Shown one piece after another: positions 42,367-59,898 of a stretch of DNA of 64,000 nucleotides. The position numbers and the translations under genes are program-made. Source of the stretch: Chrysomallon squamiferum (Eukaryota; Mollusca; Gastropoda; Neomphalida; Peltospiridae); assembly GCA_012295275.1 (NCBI GenBank), contig CM022673.1:2889105-2953104 (forward strand), in the 5' to 3' direction. Each line of letters begins with the position of its first letter. The first letter of the stretch is position 1. The notes beneath the pieces were generated by a model. The model was given only the letters and a program-made list of their open reading frames with translations. It searched no databases and had not been told where the DNA came from.

Positions 42367-42455
42367 ATTATTTTGTTGTTTGAATCGGAGAATGACCAGA
42401 CATTGACTACACACCTCTTCAATTATTCCGAATTTTTAAAGGCAAAACAAGCAAA
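42367..42455 (+). other. Probable 5'UTR part of first coding exon, synthetase paralogue 1
   Basis: A pyrimidine-rich acceptor (TTTTGTCTTTCAG) ends at 42366, 89 bases before the ATG. This suggests the first coding exon is preceded by a spliced non-coding exon, as in paralogue 2, where an acceptor ends at 53113. The upstream exon for this copy was not found. Inference. Confidence 0.35.
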
Positions 42456-48614
<6,159 letters not shown>

Positions 48615-49090
48615 AAATGAAATCACTTCAAAATTTGAAAGAAATGAAGATAATGTAAAGATCAGTTCACAATGTAAAGACGGGCAGATGTGCCAGAAAA
48701 TAATGTCTTCATACAAATGCTTATATATACATATGTATCTACATTGAAACATAAATTCATCAAGTAGAAAGGTACACACTAACTTAAGAAGACAAGTAAA
48801 CAAATAAGAAAATTTATGATGATGATGATGATAAGACAGTTACAGGCAGAACACTGACACACCACACACACAAAAAATACTGACTGAGGCACACGAATCC
48901 CTGCTTTTTATCGTTAATTTTTAAAATGATCAAGATGATAATGATTTATAATCATCTTGATTATAACTGCAGTCAACTGCAGTTAATGGCAAGTGTGTAT
49001 TATATACATACACAGAAACAGTTTCATTTGACACCAATTTTTTATTTTTATTTTGTTTAACAAAATTTTATTCTGATGTTTTATTTTGCT
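48615..49090 (+). other. 3' flank of synthetase paralogue 1
   Basis: AT-rich sequence holding the 3'UTR, with (GAT)n at 48816-48831 and a small palindrome (AATCATCTTG/ATGATTATAA type) near 48925-48965. It bears no visible resemblance to the 3' flank of paralogue 2 and ends where the segmental duplication begins. Confidence 0.6.
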
Positions 49091-50199
49091 TCAGTTTTTG
49101 TCATTATGAAAATATTCAAGCATTTTTCTTTCCTCAGTATGAATGTTGAGTTTCTTTATAATTACGATATTTTTCTGCATGTAGCATTGTAATATATTCG
49201 CAAACAAATATTTATCTTACAAAACACATGTAATTTAATTACGACACTGCATGTAGTTATTTCTGTCTACACGGGAACATTGTTTTATCTGGCGCCACGT
49301 TCTTTTTATTCGCAAGTAATATATTTTAAATACAGTCTTAACTCAATTAATTTTTATCAGCAATTTTAGAAAGATATTATTACATAATTGTGAAGACCCG
49401 AGTGATTAATGTTTGTTTCTTCCAATACTGAATTTTATATATTTTACATTTATTTAACTGGTAATAGAAACAAGAGGTTTCTGATAACAATGCACTCATT
49501 TTTATATTTTAAAACTTTATTGTACTATGAATTTTATATATGTAACACGTTTCATTGTTTTAAATAAATATTTACTTTTTATCATTATCTTTGAAATTTT
49601 ATTCATAAATATTGATATTTTTGATGGCCTTAACGATATGCATGTTTTTGAACATCTGTTGTACACACGTACATACTCAGTTATACACATACACATATAT
49701 TCACTTTCAATGAGTGTTTGTGTGTGTCTACACACCCACACACTCGCATAAATTCTATGCATATTTGCACATAGAAATGTAGGCAAAGGCTCTAATTTGA
49801 CCTTGGCGTAACAGATAATTTCTTGAGACAGAAAATAAATCATATTTGTAAACAATAATTGTCAAGCTAGGCGTAGGATTCACAAAGTTACGTTTCCAGC
49901 TGTATAAAACACTTAATTAACTAGGACAGCCGATAGTGCATGTATTTACCTAACTCGTGACCTGTATCTTTTAAAATTATCTCGGTGAGTAACTGAAATA
50001 GCGATAAAGGATTTAAAAAAAAAAAAAAAAAAAAAAAAAGACATTGCTAGAGAACATTGTTTATCAACAAACTGTACGACAGACCTTGAAATCATCGTAG
50101 ACAACACAACGATTTCATTCAAAGCGTAGTTTTTGTAATGAAGCTTTAATCTGTTTCGTTTTGAAAGGATATTTGTGAACGTTAATCTGTGGTGTAGTT

Positions 50200-50365
50200 T
50201 AAAGATTCGGCGGGATTATTTTCGCCAGCGTTTGAAATCTACACAGAATTTAATACGTGCTGTGGTTTAGTGTTTCGGGAGGACAGTTTCAAGTCAACAC
50301 TCCACTGCAGTTTGGAAGTTGTCAAAAGGGAGCAGCTTAAAATAATAGCTCTAGGAAAACTTGTG
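50200..50365 (+). other. Probable non-coding first exon and promoter, synthetase paralogue 2
   Basis: A relatively GC-rich, non-repetitive stretch ends in a perfect donor (G|GTAAGT at 50366). The matching acceptor (CATTTCTTTCAG) ends at 53113, giving a 5'UTR intron of about 2.75 kb and a 5'UTR of the coding exon from 53114 to 53182. The whole segment recurs at 62810-62975 with the donor kept, which supports a promoter module copied with the gene. The left edge is a guess. Confidence 0.45.
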
Positions 50366-50659
50366 GTAAGTAACGGTAATCAGTGATAACGTAACCGTGA
50401 CAACAAATCGTACTTGTTTTCACTATCGGTTAATCCCATTGATTTCTCATGTTCAGTGGTTCAGTGAATTAGGTTGAAAGATTTCAAAATAGGAGTGTAC
50501 AAAAGATGTAATTATGTCAGCCGACAGACGAGAGTGAAGGCCTGATTTTGTGATATGTTACAGAGTGTGAGTACACTAGAAAAAAAAAAAAAAAATTAAT
50601 AAATAAAATAAAATAGAAGAAACAAGAAATAACAACAACAAACAAACAAAATACCTCCC

Positions 50660-50895
50660 AAAACCAAGACAAAAAAAATAAAAAATAAAAAATAAAAAAT
50701 AAAAAAATGAAAAATAAAAAAAAAAAAATAAAAAATAAAAAAAAATAAAAATAAAATAAAATAAAATAAAATAAAATAAAATAAAATAAAATAAATAGAT
50801 AAGATAAGATAAGATAAGATAAAATAAAATAAAATAAAATAAATAAAATAAAATAAAATAAAATAAAATAAAATAAAATAAAATAAAAATAAAAT
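50660..50895 (+). repeat. (TAAAA)n pentanucleotide array
   Basis: A-rich pentamer/hexamer array with a GATAA interruption. The copy at 63285-63475 is shorter, accounting for much of the length difference between the two segmental copies. Confidence 0.9.
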
Positions 50896-50983
50896 TAAAG
50901 ACAGCCGTCAAAAAGTGGGACAAAAGAACAACAACAAGAAAACGTCAAAGTACATTGCATAATGGTTCTCAGAATTATTTATT

Positions 50984-51142
50984 GGTTTATTTTCAAAATG
51001 AAATTATCTCCCTTTACCACCTTAGTACGTAATATAGTATGACACTGTGTTGATATATACACGTAGGAATATATCAAGACAGTGTGATACTATATTACAT
51101 ACTAAGTTGGTAAAGGGAGATAATTTCATTTTGAAAATAACC
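50984..51142. mobile_element. Foldback/MITE-like palindrome
   Basis: Two arms of about 75 bases (50984-51059 and 51069-51142) are reverse complements with only a handful of mismatches and one indel, separated by about 10 bases. The outer ends read GGTTTATTTTCAAAATG on each strand. Such a structure fits a non-autonomous foldback element. It lies in the presumed 5'UTR intron of synthetase paralogue 2. No coding capacity. Confidence 0.75.
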
Positions 51143-51177
51143 AAAAAACAACAACAACAAGAAGTTAGAAAAAAATC

Positions 51178-51266
51178 AAAGTACATTACATAATGGTTCT
51201 CAGAATTATTTATTTAATTTCAAAATGAAATTATCTCCCTTTACCACTTTAGTATGTAATATAGTA
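51178..51266 (+). repeat. Extra half-copy of the palindrome arm
   Basis: Repeats the left arm of the adjacent palindrome together with its left flank (AAAGTACATTACATAATGG onward) and stops in ATATAGTA. It is absent from the equivalent place in the right-hand segmental copy, so it arose, or was lost, after the duplication. Confidence 0.75.
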
Positions 51267-52437
51267 ACAGCAACAAAAACACCAAACAACAACAACAACA
51301 ACAACAAAAAAACCCAAACAACTACAGACCAAACAAACGCCCAGGTACATGTTTATTCAACTAAACATATTTATGATCATATCAATGGTTGCAAACTGAT
51401 GGCATTATTAATTTTTATACATCCCAGTTGTTTAGGCTTGTATCTTGCTCACCAATTAGAAAATTCCTGGATTTCTTTACTGAGTAATTCATTTAATGCT
51501 ATACAGATAAAGAAATATAAAACTTGCTGCTCGTACATTACGTGTTACTCTTTTTTCGATTGGCAGCAAGGAATTTTTATTATTACTTTTTTTAAACTGT
51601 GGTTTCACTTTAATAATAATAAAAAAACATTTCCATCATGGAGCACTGTTTGGACCTGAATAATCTAATAAACAACAACACACCTTATCAACTTTAAAAA
51701 AGCAGTAACTTCATTTCGAATGATCGTAATTCAAAGAGAAAAGTTTTAATTTAAAGCTTATGTTCGGTAGTTTTAAATAACTAAAACTAAACAAAAAAAT
51801 CCAACAAAAAACCCCACAAAAAAACAACAACAAAAAAAAAAAAACCACACCAAAATCAACAAAAACAACAACAACAACAACAACACACAAATAATTATTA
51901 ATGGTGGTGATTATGAAAACAAATAAATAATTAAATAAACGTAAATAAAAATTCGCTTTGTTTTCTATTTAATTTTTTTTTTTTTTTAAATGTATTTACT
52001 TATTTTTTTATAAATTAGCTTTGAAGTATATCCGCCAATTCATTCATTCCAGCGTTATGATCATTTGCAGGTGACAGTTTCCCCAAAACAATTCAGTATT
52101 ATTTTTCATAATATTTACAGATAATTAATATTCAAACTTTTAAGGACTCGAACTAAAAAGAAAATGAAAATAAATGTGTAGCATATCATTTTTTACAACA
52201 AAATTGGTTAAGTAACATTTATAGCTTTAGTCTAGATATGACGTCATGAGAAAAGAATTAGTACATTTTACCAGCCTTGTAACAAAAATATATGTAAAAG
52301 GTAGATCATGGGATGTTGTTTTTGGCCGATCGTTATTTATTTATTAATTCATACTACTACTGCTATTAGTATTAGTAGTCATAATACTTGCATTAGTAAT
52401 GGTATAGAAGTATTGTTGTAGCTAGAAGCAACAGCGG

Positions 52438-52474
<37 letters not shown>

Positions 52475-52833
52475 GTCACATTTACAAAGTAAAAACCACC
52501 ACCATGATGCCGCATTCATCTGTTTTAAAAACGGCGTCTGTCTTTGGTCCATAGTATTAAATTTATACAGTGTTAGAGTTAATTTAACCGATCATTTGCA
52601 ATTACAAGCGTTATTTAATCTTGCCTTTTGGTATTTGCAAGTTAAACAGTGCTATGCCTTTTAAGTAATAATAATAAATAAAAGTCACATGTCTTAGAAT
52701 CTTTTGTAAAAGCCAGATTTTTTTTTGTTTAAATGTTTTAATTTTTGTTTTATTTTTTGTTTTAATTTTTAACATTTTTATTTGCTATTTTTTTTTTAAA
52801 AATGTATGGTTATTGTTGTTGTTGTTGTTGTTG

Positions 52834-52867
<34 letters not shown>

Positions 52868-53182
52868 GTTCTCGTTTTTGTAGTTGCTAGAGGAACTTTC
52901 TTCTCTTCTTTTGTTGTGTACCAGTCATTTAATATATTCGGGAGCAATCAATGTGCTGAATTTCTTTTTAAACAGAAGCTTACTTTCAAAATATATTCCA
53001 GTTCATTTCATCTTGAAATTTATATGTAACAAGAAAAGTAAGCTCCATTTCCAATTCCCGACACTGCCACTCATTTTTTATTTGTGTGATATAAAAAGAT
53101 ACATTTCTTTCAGATGTTCTTGTGTGACGTCGTGCGAGAAACTAGCAGCACACTTTCAATATTGTAGACACGAAGAAGGGAC

Positions 53183-53547
53183 ATGGTCATCCGATCTTTA
53201 CCCCTGATGTTCCATCGTTGGCGTGTCGTACCAGCGTTTAGCAGAAACCTACTCTGGGTAAACTGTCCTGATAGAAGATGGGTCCGATTGTGGACAGGGC
53301 CTAATTTTCAGTCTGTGATGTGCCGTTCACTGTCCAGTGATGTTCACAAAGAGATATACTTATCCAGCAGAAGGCCTTCTTTTAAAATTCCAAATGTCAC
53401 GTTTACGGAATTCATGTTCGAGAATACGAAACAGTATGGAGACTCCACAGCTTTGGTAATTATACACATTAGCATAAAAAAAAGAAAAAAAGCGTGGATC
53501 AAAAGAATAATAAGTTGTATATGTGTTTGCGTGTTTGTGTGTGTGTG

Positions 53548-53605
<58 letters not shown>

Positions 53606-54671
53606 TATATTTATATATAGATAGATAGTTAGACAGATAAATATAGAGAGATACACGGACAGATAAATAGATAGATAAGTAGACAGACAGATAGAAAGAT
53701 AAGTGTACAGAGATAGAAAGATTTCTGAAGCATAATAAAAAAATGTTAATAAGAAATCTCATAATACTGTTTACAGTAACATTTTATTATTCATCAAACG
53801 AACATGGAAGATAAGATTACCTCAGGGATACAATTAAACTATTTATAAATAAAAACTTTTAACTAATTTGGTTTCTGATTTATTTATGTTCAAACAGGTC
53901 GATTTTCAAACCGGCAGGAGTTACACGTACACCCAACTACGAGATGCCACCATTAAACTTGGCAGCGCCCTCTACAAGCTAGGATACCGGAAAGGAGATC
54001 GGCTTCTCGTGTTTTGTCCGAACTGTCCCGAGTACGCGATTTTGTTCATGGCTTGTGCCTCGTTAGGAGTCGTGGTTTCAACGTGCAACCCTTCGTATAA
54101 CTCAGGTACAGTTTACTAACACGAATGTGACTATCACGTCACTCTTAAAAGTGTCTAACAGTAAGAAATGACATTTTACTCAGTCCAAAACGAAATTTGG
54201 TCTGTCCTTGGTTTTCTAATTGGTTGTCTTTAGATTAAGTAGAAGTTAACATTTTCGGGAATTTTTTTTTTTTTTTTTTTTTAAATGAGTTGAATTTAAT
54301 GAATGAATGAATGGTTAACTATACACCAGCACGAAAGCCATCGGTTGGTGGTTGTCAAACACAGTTGGGTTGACTGGAATCGCTTTCATTATAAAAGCAA
54401 ATATATTCAGCTGAAATACACTTTCTTTACTTGTTAGTTTATTAGTTTTTTGTTTATTAAATTATAACTTTTTGTTTCCACAGTGGAACTGGCGCGACAG
54501 CTTGTACAATGCGGTGCAACATCAGTCGTGTCTTTTCCTTCGTTAGTTGGAACAGTGAAAGACGCGATAGCATCGAGCAAACTACTGTCAGACACAGTGA
54601 GGGTACGTTGTTAATAAGTCCTAGGGGTTCGAGTGTCTTAATCATAGTATCCAAACAGTAGAAGAAAGAGA

Positions 54672-54723
<52 letters not shown>

Positions 54724-54786
54724 CTATTTATATATTACTCTTAACCATCTATTTATTATTACTGTCTATTGTGTTTATTGTTCCTT

Positions 54787-54857
<71 letters not shown>

Positions 54858-54909
54858 AGAGAGAGAGAGACAGAGAGACAGAGAGAGATAGATCGATAGA
54901 GAGAGACAG

Positions 54910-54987
<78 letters not shown>

Positions 54988-57004
54988 AAAGAAATGAGAA
55001 AAACATTTATGTAGAATTTACATCCACAATCACTACCACTCGTACTACTACAATTGATAATAATAATAATAACGATGACGGTAACAAAAAATCATGGTAC
55101 ACCTTTCCCTTTCCTTTGTGGTGATCGAAAAAACACACGGACATTTTGTTACAGGAAATCATAGTGCTCGGTGAATCAGAAGGATGTCGGCCATTTTTTC
55201 CGCTCTTGGATGACGACGGAAAGAGTTTTCCGGAGAATGTCGACATCGATCCCCACAACGACACCGCGATCCTTCCCTTCTCCAGCGGGACAACGGGGCT
55301 GCCAAAGGGGGTGATGCTCACTCACACGAACATAGTGTCTAATATCATACAGCTAGGGTTAGTAACAGTTTCATGTAAATTTGTATACTGATCACCCGAA
55401 CTACGTTTACAAAATGGAAATTTTATTTACGTTCGAAACCATTTTTTTTTATTTTTATTTTTTTTTTTGTTTTAATGTGCGTGTTGACAATGAAACGAAA
55501 TTTAATAAGGTATGAAAGTAATGCACTGCATGTAGTTTAATTTAGAAAGAAATCGTATTTCTTCTGAACTGAGGTTCATGTCATAAAAAATATTCTACCT
55601 TTTGCCGCATATTATTATTATTTTTTTTTTTAAAACCATTTCTCTTTGTTGGTAATTCTTCTTTCTTTCCTCGTAAGAGTTCAATAAGTAAATTATTTTT
55701 TGAAGGCCAGCAATATCTATGGTGGGAGGAAAGGACAGCTTGCTGCTGATTTTGCCGATGTTTCACATCTACGGAATGGTGGCTTCGCTCTTTCACGGGC
55801 TGAACCTGGGAGTCAAGATGGTGACTGTGCCTCGTTTTGACCCTGACGAGTTTATCCAGATCGTGACAAAACTCCAGGTAAGAAAACCCCTAAATCTACT
55901 ACCTTTAAGCCGCATGTTCGTAACAACAGAGACATTTATCAGAAAAGTCCATCGAACTAAATAATTACGTAGAAAGTCCGTCCTAATAATGATTCATATT
56001 TATGAATTTATTGACAAATTGTTTCAGATACGGTAATAAGTGCACTGCCCCAAGTATTTGCCCGACAGTTTAAGCAAAACCAATTGTTTATTTATTTGAG
56101 TGGTTCTCAAACTTTTTGAAGTCGGGGCACACTTGAAGATTTACCAAAAAATTGCGGGCACACTGCACACAAAATGCTAAGAAATATTATGAAAAATGTA
56201 AAAAAAAAACACCCAAGAAATAACTGAAAGAAGCATGTTGCGGCTGAATCGGTTGGGGAGCATGCTGCCGAGGTCGTCTGTCCTCATTGTCTACATCTGT
56301 CTCAGATTCTTCATCATTTCGCGTATAAACGGTTCTCGTCTGGAATTGAGTTACCGCCCTTGTGTGAGAGACGTTCACTGTTATATTTAGAGTTACCGCC
56401 CTTGTGTGGGTGTGTACCTTTATTCATCATCTATTTTGTGCTGATGAGAAGTATGAGCCTGACGTGTCTTGGCAGTTTCTGCAAAAACACTGGAATATGA
56501 AATACAAAGCAATGGACTGTTAAAATGTCAAAAACTGTACAAAGGCTATATTTTTAATGGTGTGCATTGTGCTGTGAGGGAAATCTTTTACCAATCGTTT
56601 GCTTTTAACAAATGTGACACTATAATAGTCTAAAATTCCATAAAGTATTAAAGTTTTAGATGGGCAGTGACTGTGACAGTGATAGGAATATGTGTCACAA
56701 GAAAACTATGGCTGTTTATCACGCTTGCACACTCACACTGTTTACAACGTGTATACAATCTTCTGGGCAACTGGCTATTTCTTACTGGATATCTTTCCGC
56801 TCATAACATAATCAATTTTTTATCATCACTAATATCTCCCTAGATCCTAGAATTTCGTGGGGCACAACTAACCATGTCTCCAGGCGCACCCTTTGAGAAC
56901 CACTGCATTAGGTTTTGGTATTTCAGTCTCAGTTATAAGAATTGCATTTCTCTAGATGAGAATATTTAATAATACAGAAGCTGTGTATTGTGTTTATTGT
57001 TCTT

Positions 57005-57082
<78 letters not shown>

Positions 57083-57796
57083 AGAAGCTATTTATATATT
57101 ACTTCTAACCATCTATTTATTAAATTTCTGTTACAGATTACACAACTGCAGCTTGTTCCTCCACTCGTTGTGTTTTTAACGAAAGATCCTCGGGTAGGCA
57201 AAGCTGAACTTTCCAGTGTGAAGAAAATAATCAGCGGAGCCGCGACATTAGGAAAAGCTGTCACCGTGGAACTACTCCAGAAATTTGACGTTGAACTGTA
57301 CCAAGGTAAATGTTTTACTGTTTAACAGTTATTGTAAATCTTTCTCAGTCTCTGTCTCTGTCTCATTCTGTCTCTTTTTCTTTATATCTGTCTGCAAGTG
57401 TCTGTTTTATGTAACTGGTTTTAATGCAGCATTCGGAATGACGGAAACTTCTCCTGGGGCCCTCGTAGACCAGCACCCCCCGAGACTGGGATCTGTTGGG
57501 AAACTGCTGGCTAACACAGACGGAAAGGTTTGTACGCACTTGTATTGACAATGTTTGAAAATGCAACATAAATAGTCATATGTAAACAAACATACGTAAA
57601 ACATAACAAGTGAAATTGATTTGGAGCAACAAGTAAATTTCATTTTATTCCTAAAAATAATTTTTTTCTTGTGCTAAATTATTTGTTTTCTTCTACTGGA
57701 AAAAAAATAAAAATAAAAATAAAAATAAAAAAATAAAATAAAAGATCGTTTAAAATTATATACGTTCCCATATTTCTGTTTTAATTTTTTTATATA

Positions 57797-57836
<40 letters not shown>

Positions 57837-59261
57837 TCACACACACATTTATAAATAGCATTTCTGATATATGTATGTGTGTTTTACAACATTTTTATAA
57901 AGTGTATAATAATGCTGTATATACATAACTGTAAAATTATATAAATTGTTATTTTTGTTGTTGTTATCATTATTACTATTACTACAACTATTACTATTAT
58001 TATTATTGTTATTATTATAATTATTATTATTATTATTAATATAATTATTATTATCATCTTTATCATCATCATTATTATTGATGTCATTATTATTATTATT
58101 ATTCTTTTCAATTTATTACTTTCAGATTGTAGATATACAGACTGGGGAAGACCTAGGTCCGGATCAAGAGGGTGAGCTGTGCATTCGTGGACCTCAAGTG
58201 ATGAAGGGCTACTTGGACAACGAGAAGGCCACCAAAGAAACCATCAAGAATAACTGGTTATACACAGGTAAATGAACCAGTGAAAAATCGAAGTTATACA
58301 ACGTGTGAAAAACAACAGTTTATATATAGGAATATGTGTAAACGACAAGAAGTTGTCAAAGGACAAAAAAGAAACCAACATAAATGCAAATAAGATTAAA
58401 AAAAATATATATATATCTGATTAAAATTTTAAGCTGATAGATGCAACAGTAAAATGTGGTGGTGTTTATTTGTTTGTGTTTACTCTTTCTACGTCAGGTG
58501 ATGTTGGTTTCTACGACCGTGACGAATACTTCTTTATCACAGACAGAATGAAAGAACTGATTAAATACAAAGGATTCCAGGTAAAGTTTCTGAGAGGAAA
58601 AACATTTTTACCCCCCCCGAAAACCCCCACAACAGCACTAACCAGAAAAACCCAATAATAACAAAGAAACACCCCCTTGACACCCAAAACAAAATAAATA
58701 AAAATGCAAAACAGATTTAGATGTATAAGATACACATACATGTGATGAAATAAACTAAAAAAACTAACCTTATAGAACACTAAATATCAAAAGGATTGAA
58801 ATATTACGTTGAAATCAAACATAAATAACCGAATTGATGCTATACACAGTGAGATATACAAATATTATATCTCCCAAAATACACAGCCGGATGATCTTTA
58901 TCCTGAAAAAAAAAAAAAAGTTGTCTTATCTTGACTCCTATACAGAACTGCACTGACACAAAAAGAAATTAATTTGGCACTTTGGATTGCAGAGAAGGTA
59001 AATATCTGAGTTATACCACAGGTACCCCCAGCAGAGCTTGAAGCACTGATTCTCACTCACCCCGATATACAGGACTGCGCCGTGGTTGGCGTCGCCGACG
59101 AAGTGGCTGGGGAGTTGCCGAAAGCCTACGTCGTGGCGAAGCCCGGAAAGACGATCAACACCAACGACGTGGTTAAATTTGTTGAAAGTAAGAAATTGGA
59201 AAGTTCTGACCAAACTGCTTGAAAATGTATAAAAATGATTCTTAACTGCTAATTAAATAAT

Positions 59262-59299
<38 letters not shown>

Positions 59300-59524
59300 T
59301 AATAATAATGATGATTGACCTAAAATATTTCAGAAGTAACATCTAACCTGTGATAGAAAATTAGCCAAAATTTTCATTTTGTAAATTAAAGTTATTTATA
59401 AAACAAACAAACAAAAACAGGCATACGTACTAAAGTGGCACGTAATTTTATTTATATAAGTAAAACAAAAAACAGCAGTAAAAAAATCTATCTATGTATC
59501 TGTCTGTCTGTCTGTCTGTCTGTA

Positions 59525-59597
<73 letters not shown>

Positions 59598-59898
59598 GTC
59601 TGTCTGTATATCTGTATATCTGTCTGACTATCTATATAATTATCTATCTAACTTTAGCATACAGTTTAACTTATACGTACTTGAACACAATAGCAATTCT
59701 GCATAATATAAACAGCACAGAATTTAATTTATATATGCAGGCATTTCTTGTCAGTGTAGTTTGTGTTGTTTGTTTGTTTCAGAACATGTTGTGTCGTACA
59801 AAAGACTACGGGGAGGTGTTGAAACTATTGACGCAATTCCCAAAACACAGAGCGGCAAAATTTTACGCCGAGAGCTGAAAGAGAAAGCAAAGAAGTGA
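53183..59898 (+). CDS. 4CL/luciferase-like acyl-CoA synthetase, paralogue 2 (11 coding exons, 582 aa)
   Basis: Tandem paralogue of the synthetase ending at 48614, with the same predicted adenylate/CoA-ligase chemistry. Exons: 53183-53455, 53898-54105, 54484-54602, 55155-55357, 55706-55877, 57137-57305, 57430-57527, 58126-58267, 58498-58580, 59022-59187, 59783-59898. Every exon has exactly the length and phase of its counterpart in paralogue 1 (total 1749 nt). Motifs: [38 protein letters not shown] and [13 protein letters not shown]. The leader (about residues 1-46) is Arg/Trp-rich and shows no similarity to that of paralogue 1. The two proteins align from CRSLSSDV onward. An in-frame ATG at 53207 is an alternative start; 53183 is preferred because it reproduces the exon-1 length. 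Introns hold long (GA)n arrays and a hAT-like MITE. The C-terminus is AKK. The gene looks intact. Confidence 0.93.
53549..53600 (+). repeat. (GA)n in intron 1 of synthetase paralogue 2
   Basis: GA tract followed by ATAGATAGATA-type repeats to about 53700. Confidence 0.95.
54677..54982 (+). repeat. Double (GA)n array in intron 3 of synthetase paralogue 2
   Basis: GA tracts at 54677-54721, 54791-54854 and 54921-54982. The first two are separated by a 70-base sequence containing AAGCTATTTATATATTACTC and TATTGTGTTTATTGTTC, which also flank the GA tract of intron 5. Confidence 0.95.
56098..56905. mobile_element. hAT-like MITE in intron 5 of synthetase paralogue 2
   Basis: The left end reads AGTGGTTCTCAAACTTTTTG followed by a GGGGCACA motif. 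The right end, reverse-complemented, reads CAGTGGTTCTCAAAGGGTG with TGTGCCCC further in. CAGTGGTTCTCAAA ends are typical of hAT (Charlie-like) families. The element is about 808 bp with no transposase. The expected 8-bp target duplication is not recognisable, so it is probably old. An internal motif GAGTTACCGCCCTTGTGTG occurs twice. Confidence 0.7.
57007..57079 (+). repeat. (GA)n in intron 5 of synthetase paralogue 2
   Basis: GA tract of 73 bases ending about 58 bases before exon 6. It is preceded by TATTGTGTTTATTGTTC and followed by AAGCTATTTATATATTAC, both shared with intron 3. Confidence 0.95.
57790..58104 (+). repeat. (TA)n and ATT-rich tract in intron 7 of synthetase paralogue 2
   Basis: TA tract at 57798-57834 and a degenerate (ATT)n/(ATC)n stretch from about 57960 to 58104, ending close to the exon-8 acceptor. 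Confidence 0.9.
59502..59640 (+). repeat. (TCTG)n(TCTA)n microsatellite in intron 10 of synthetase paralogue 2
   Basis: TCTG tetramers, then about 18 TCTA tetramers, then degenerate copies. The Tyr/Leu/Ser open frame spanning it is an artefact. Confidence 0.95.

Larger units (their letters stand above)
49091..51500 (+). repeat. Segmental duplication, left copy (5' flank of synthetase paralogue 2)
   Basis: Matches 61701-64000 base for base apart from scattered substitutions (roughly ten in the first 900 bases by eye) and indels in the poly(A) and AAAAT-repeat tracts. The offset is 12,609 at the left border and about 12,530 near the window end. The copy begins at TTTTGTCATTATG, about 480 bases after the stop codon of paralogue 1. 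It contains the probable promoter/first exon, an AAAAT-type array and a palindrome. The true right end cannot be seen because the partner copy runs off the window. Confidence 0.93.
50366..53113 (+). other. Presumed 5'UTR intron of synthetase paralogue 2
   Basis: Holds an (AAAAT)n/(AAAAAT)n array (50660-50895), the palindrome with its half copy, A/C-rich AACAAC repeats (51270-51320, 51785-51890), (ATT)n at 52440-52472 and (GTT)n(ATT)n at 52813-52866. No coding exon recognised. Confidence 0.55.

Noticed and set aside
49517-49855. 112-aa minus-strand frame conserved at 62126-62464
   Set aside because: Both copies lie in the 99 percent identical segmental duplication, so conservation is no evidence of coding. 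No known motif, and no splice or start context.
50576-50923. 115-aa Phe/Leu/Tyr-rich hydrophobic frame, also present at 63127-63501
   Set aside because: It is the TAAAA pentanucleotide array read on the minus strand; it recurs only because the segment is duplicated.
51225-51659. 144-aa plus-strand frame
   Set aside because: It starts inside the palindrome half-copy, runs through AAC repeats and resembles no family; the duplicate copy does not keep the same start.
54785-55006. Arg/Glu-repeat and Ser/Leu-repeat frames
   Set aside because: Translations of (GA)n tracts; the same applies at 9366-9597, 53499-53762 and 56988-57325.
59435-59878. 147-aa frame overlapping the last synthetase exon
   Set aside because: Mostly (TCTA)n translation; it enters exon 11 in another reading frame.
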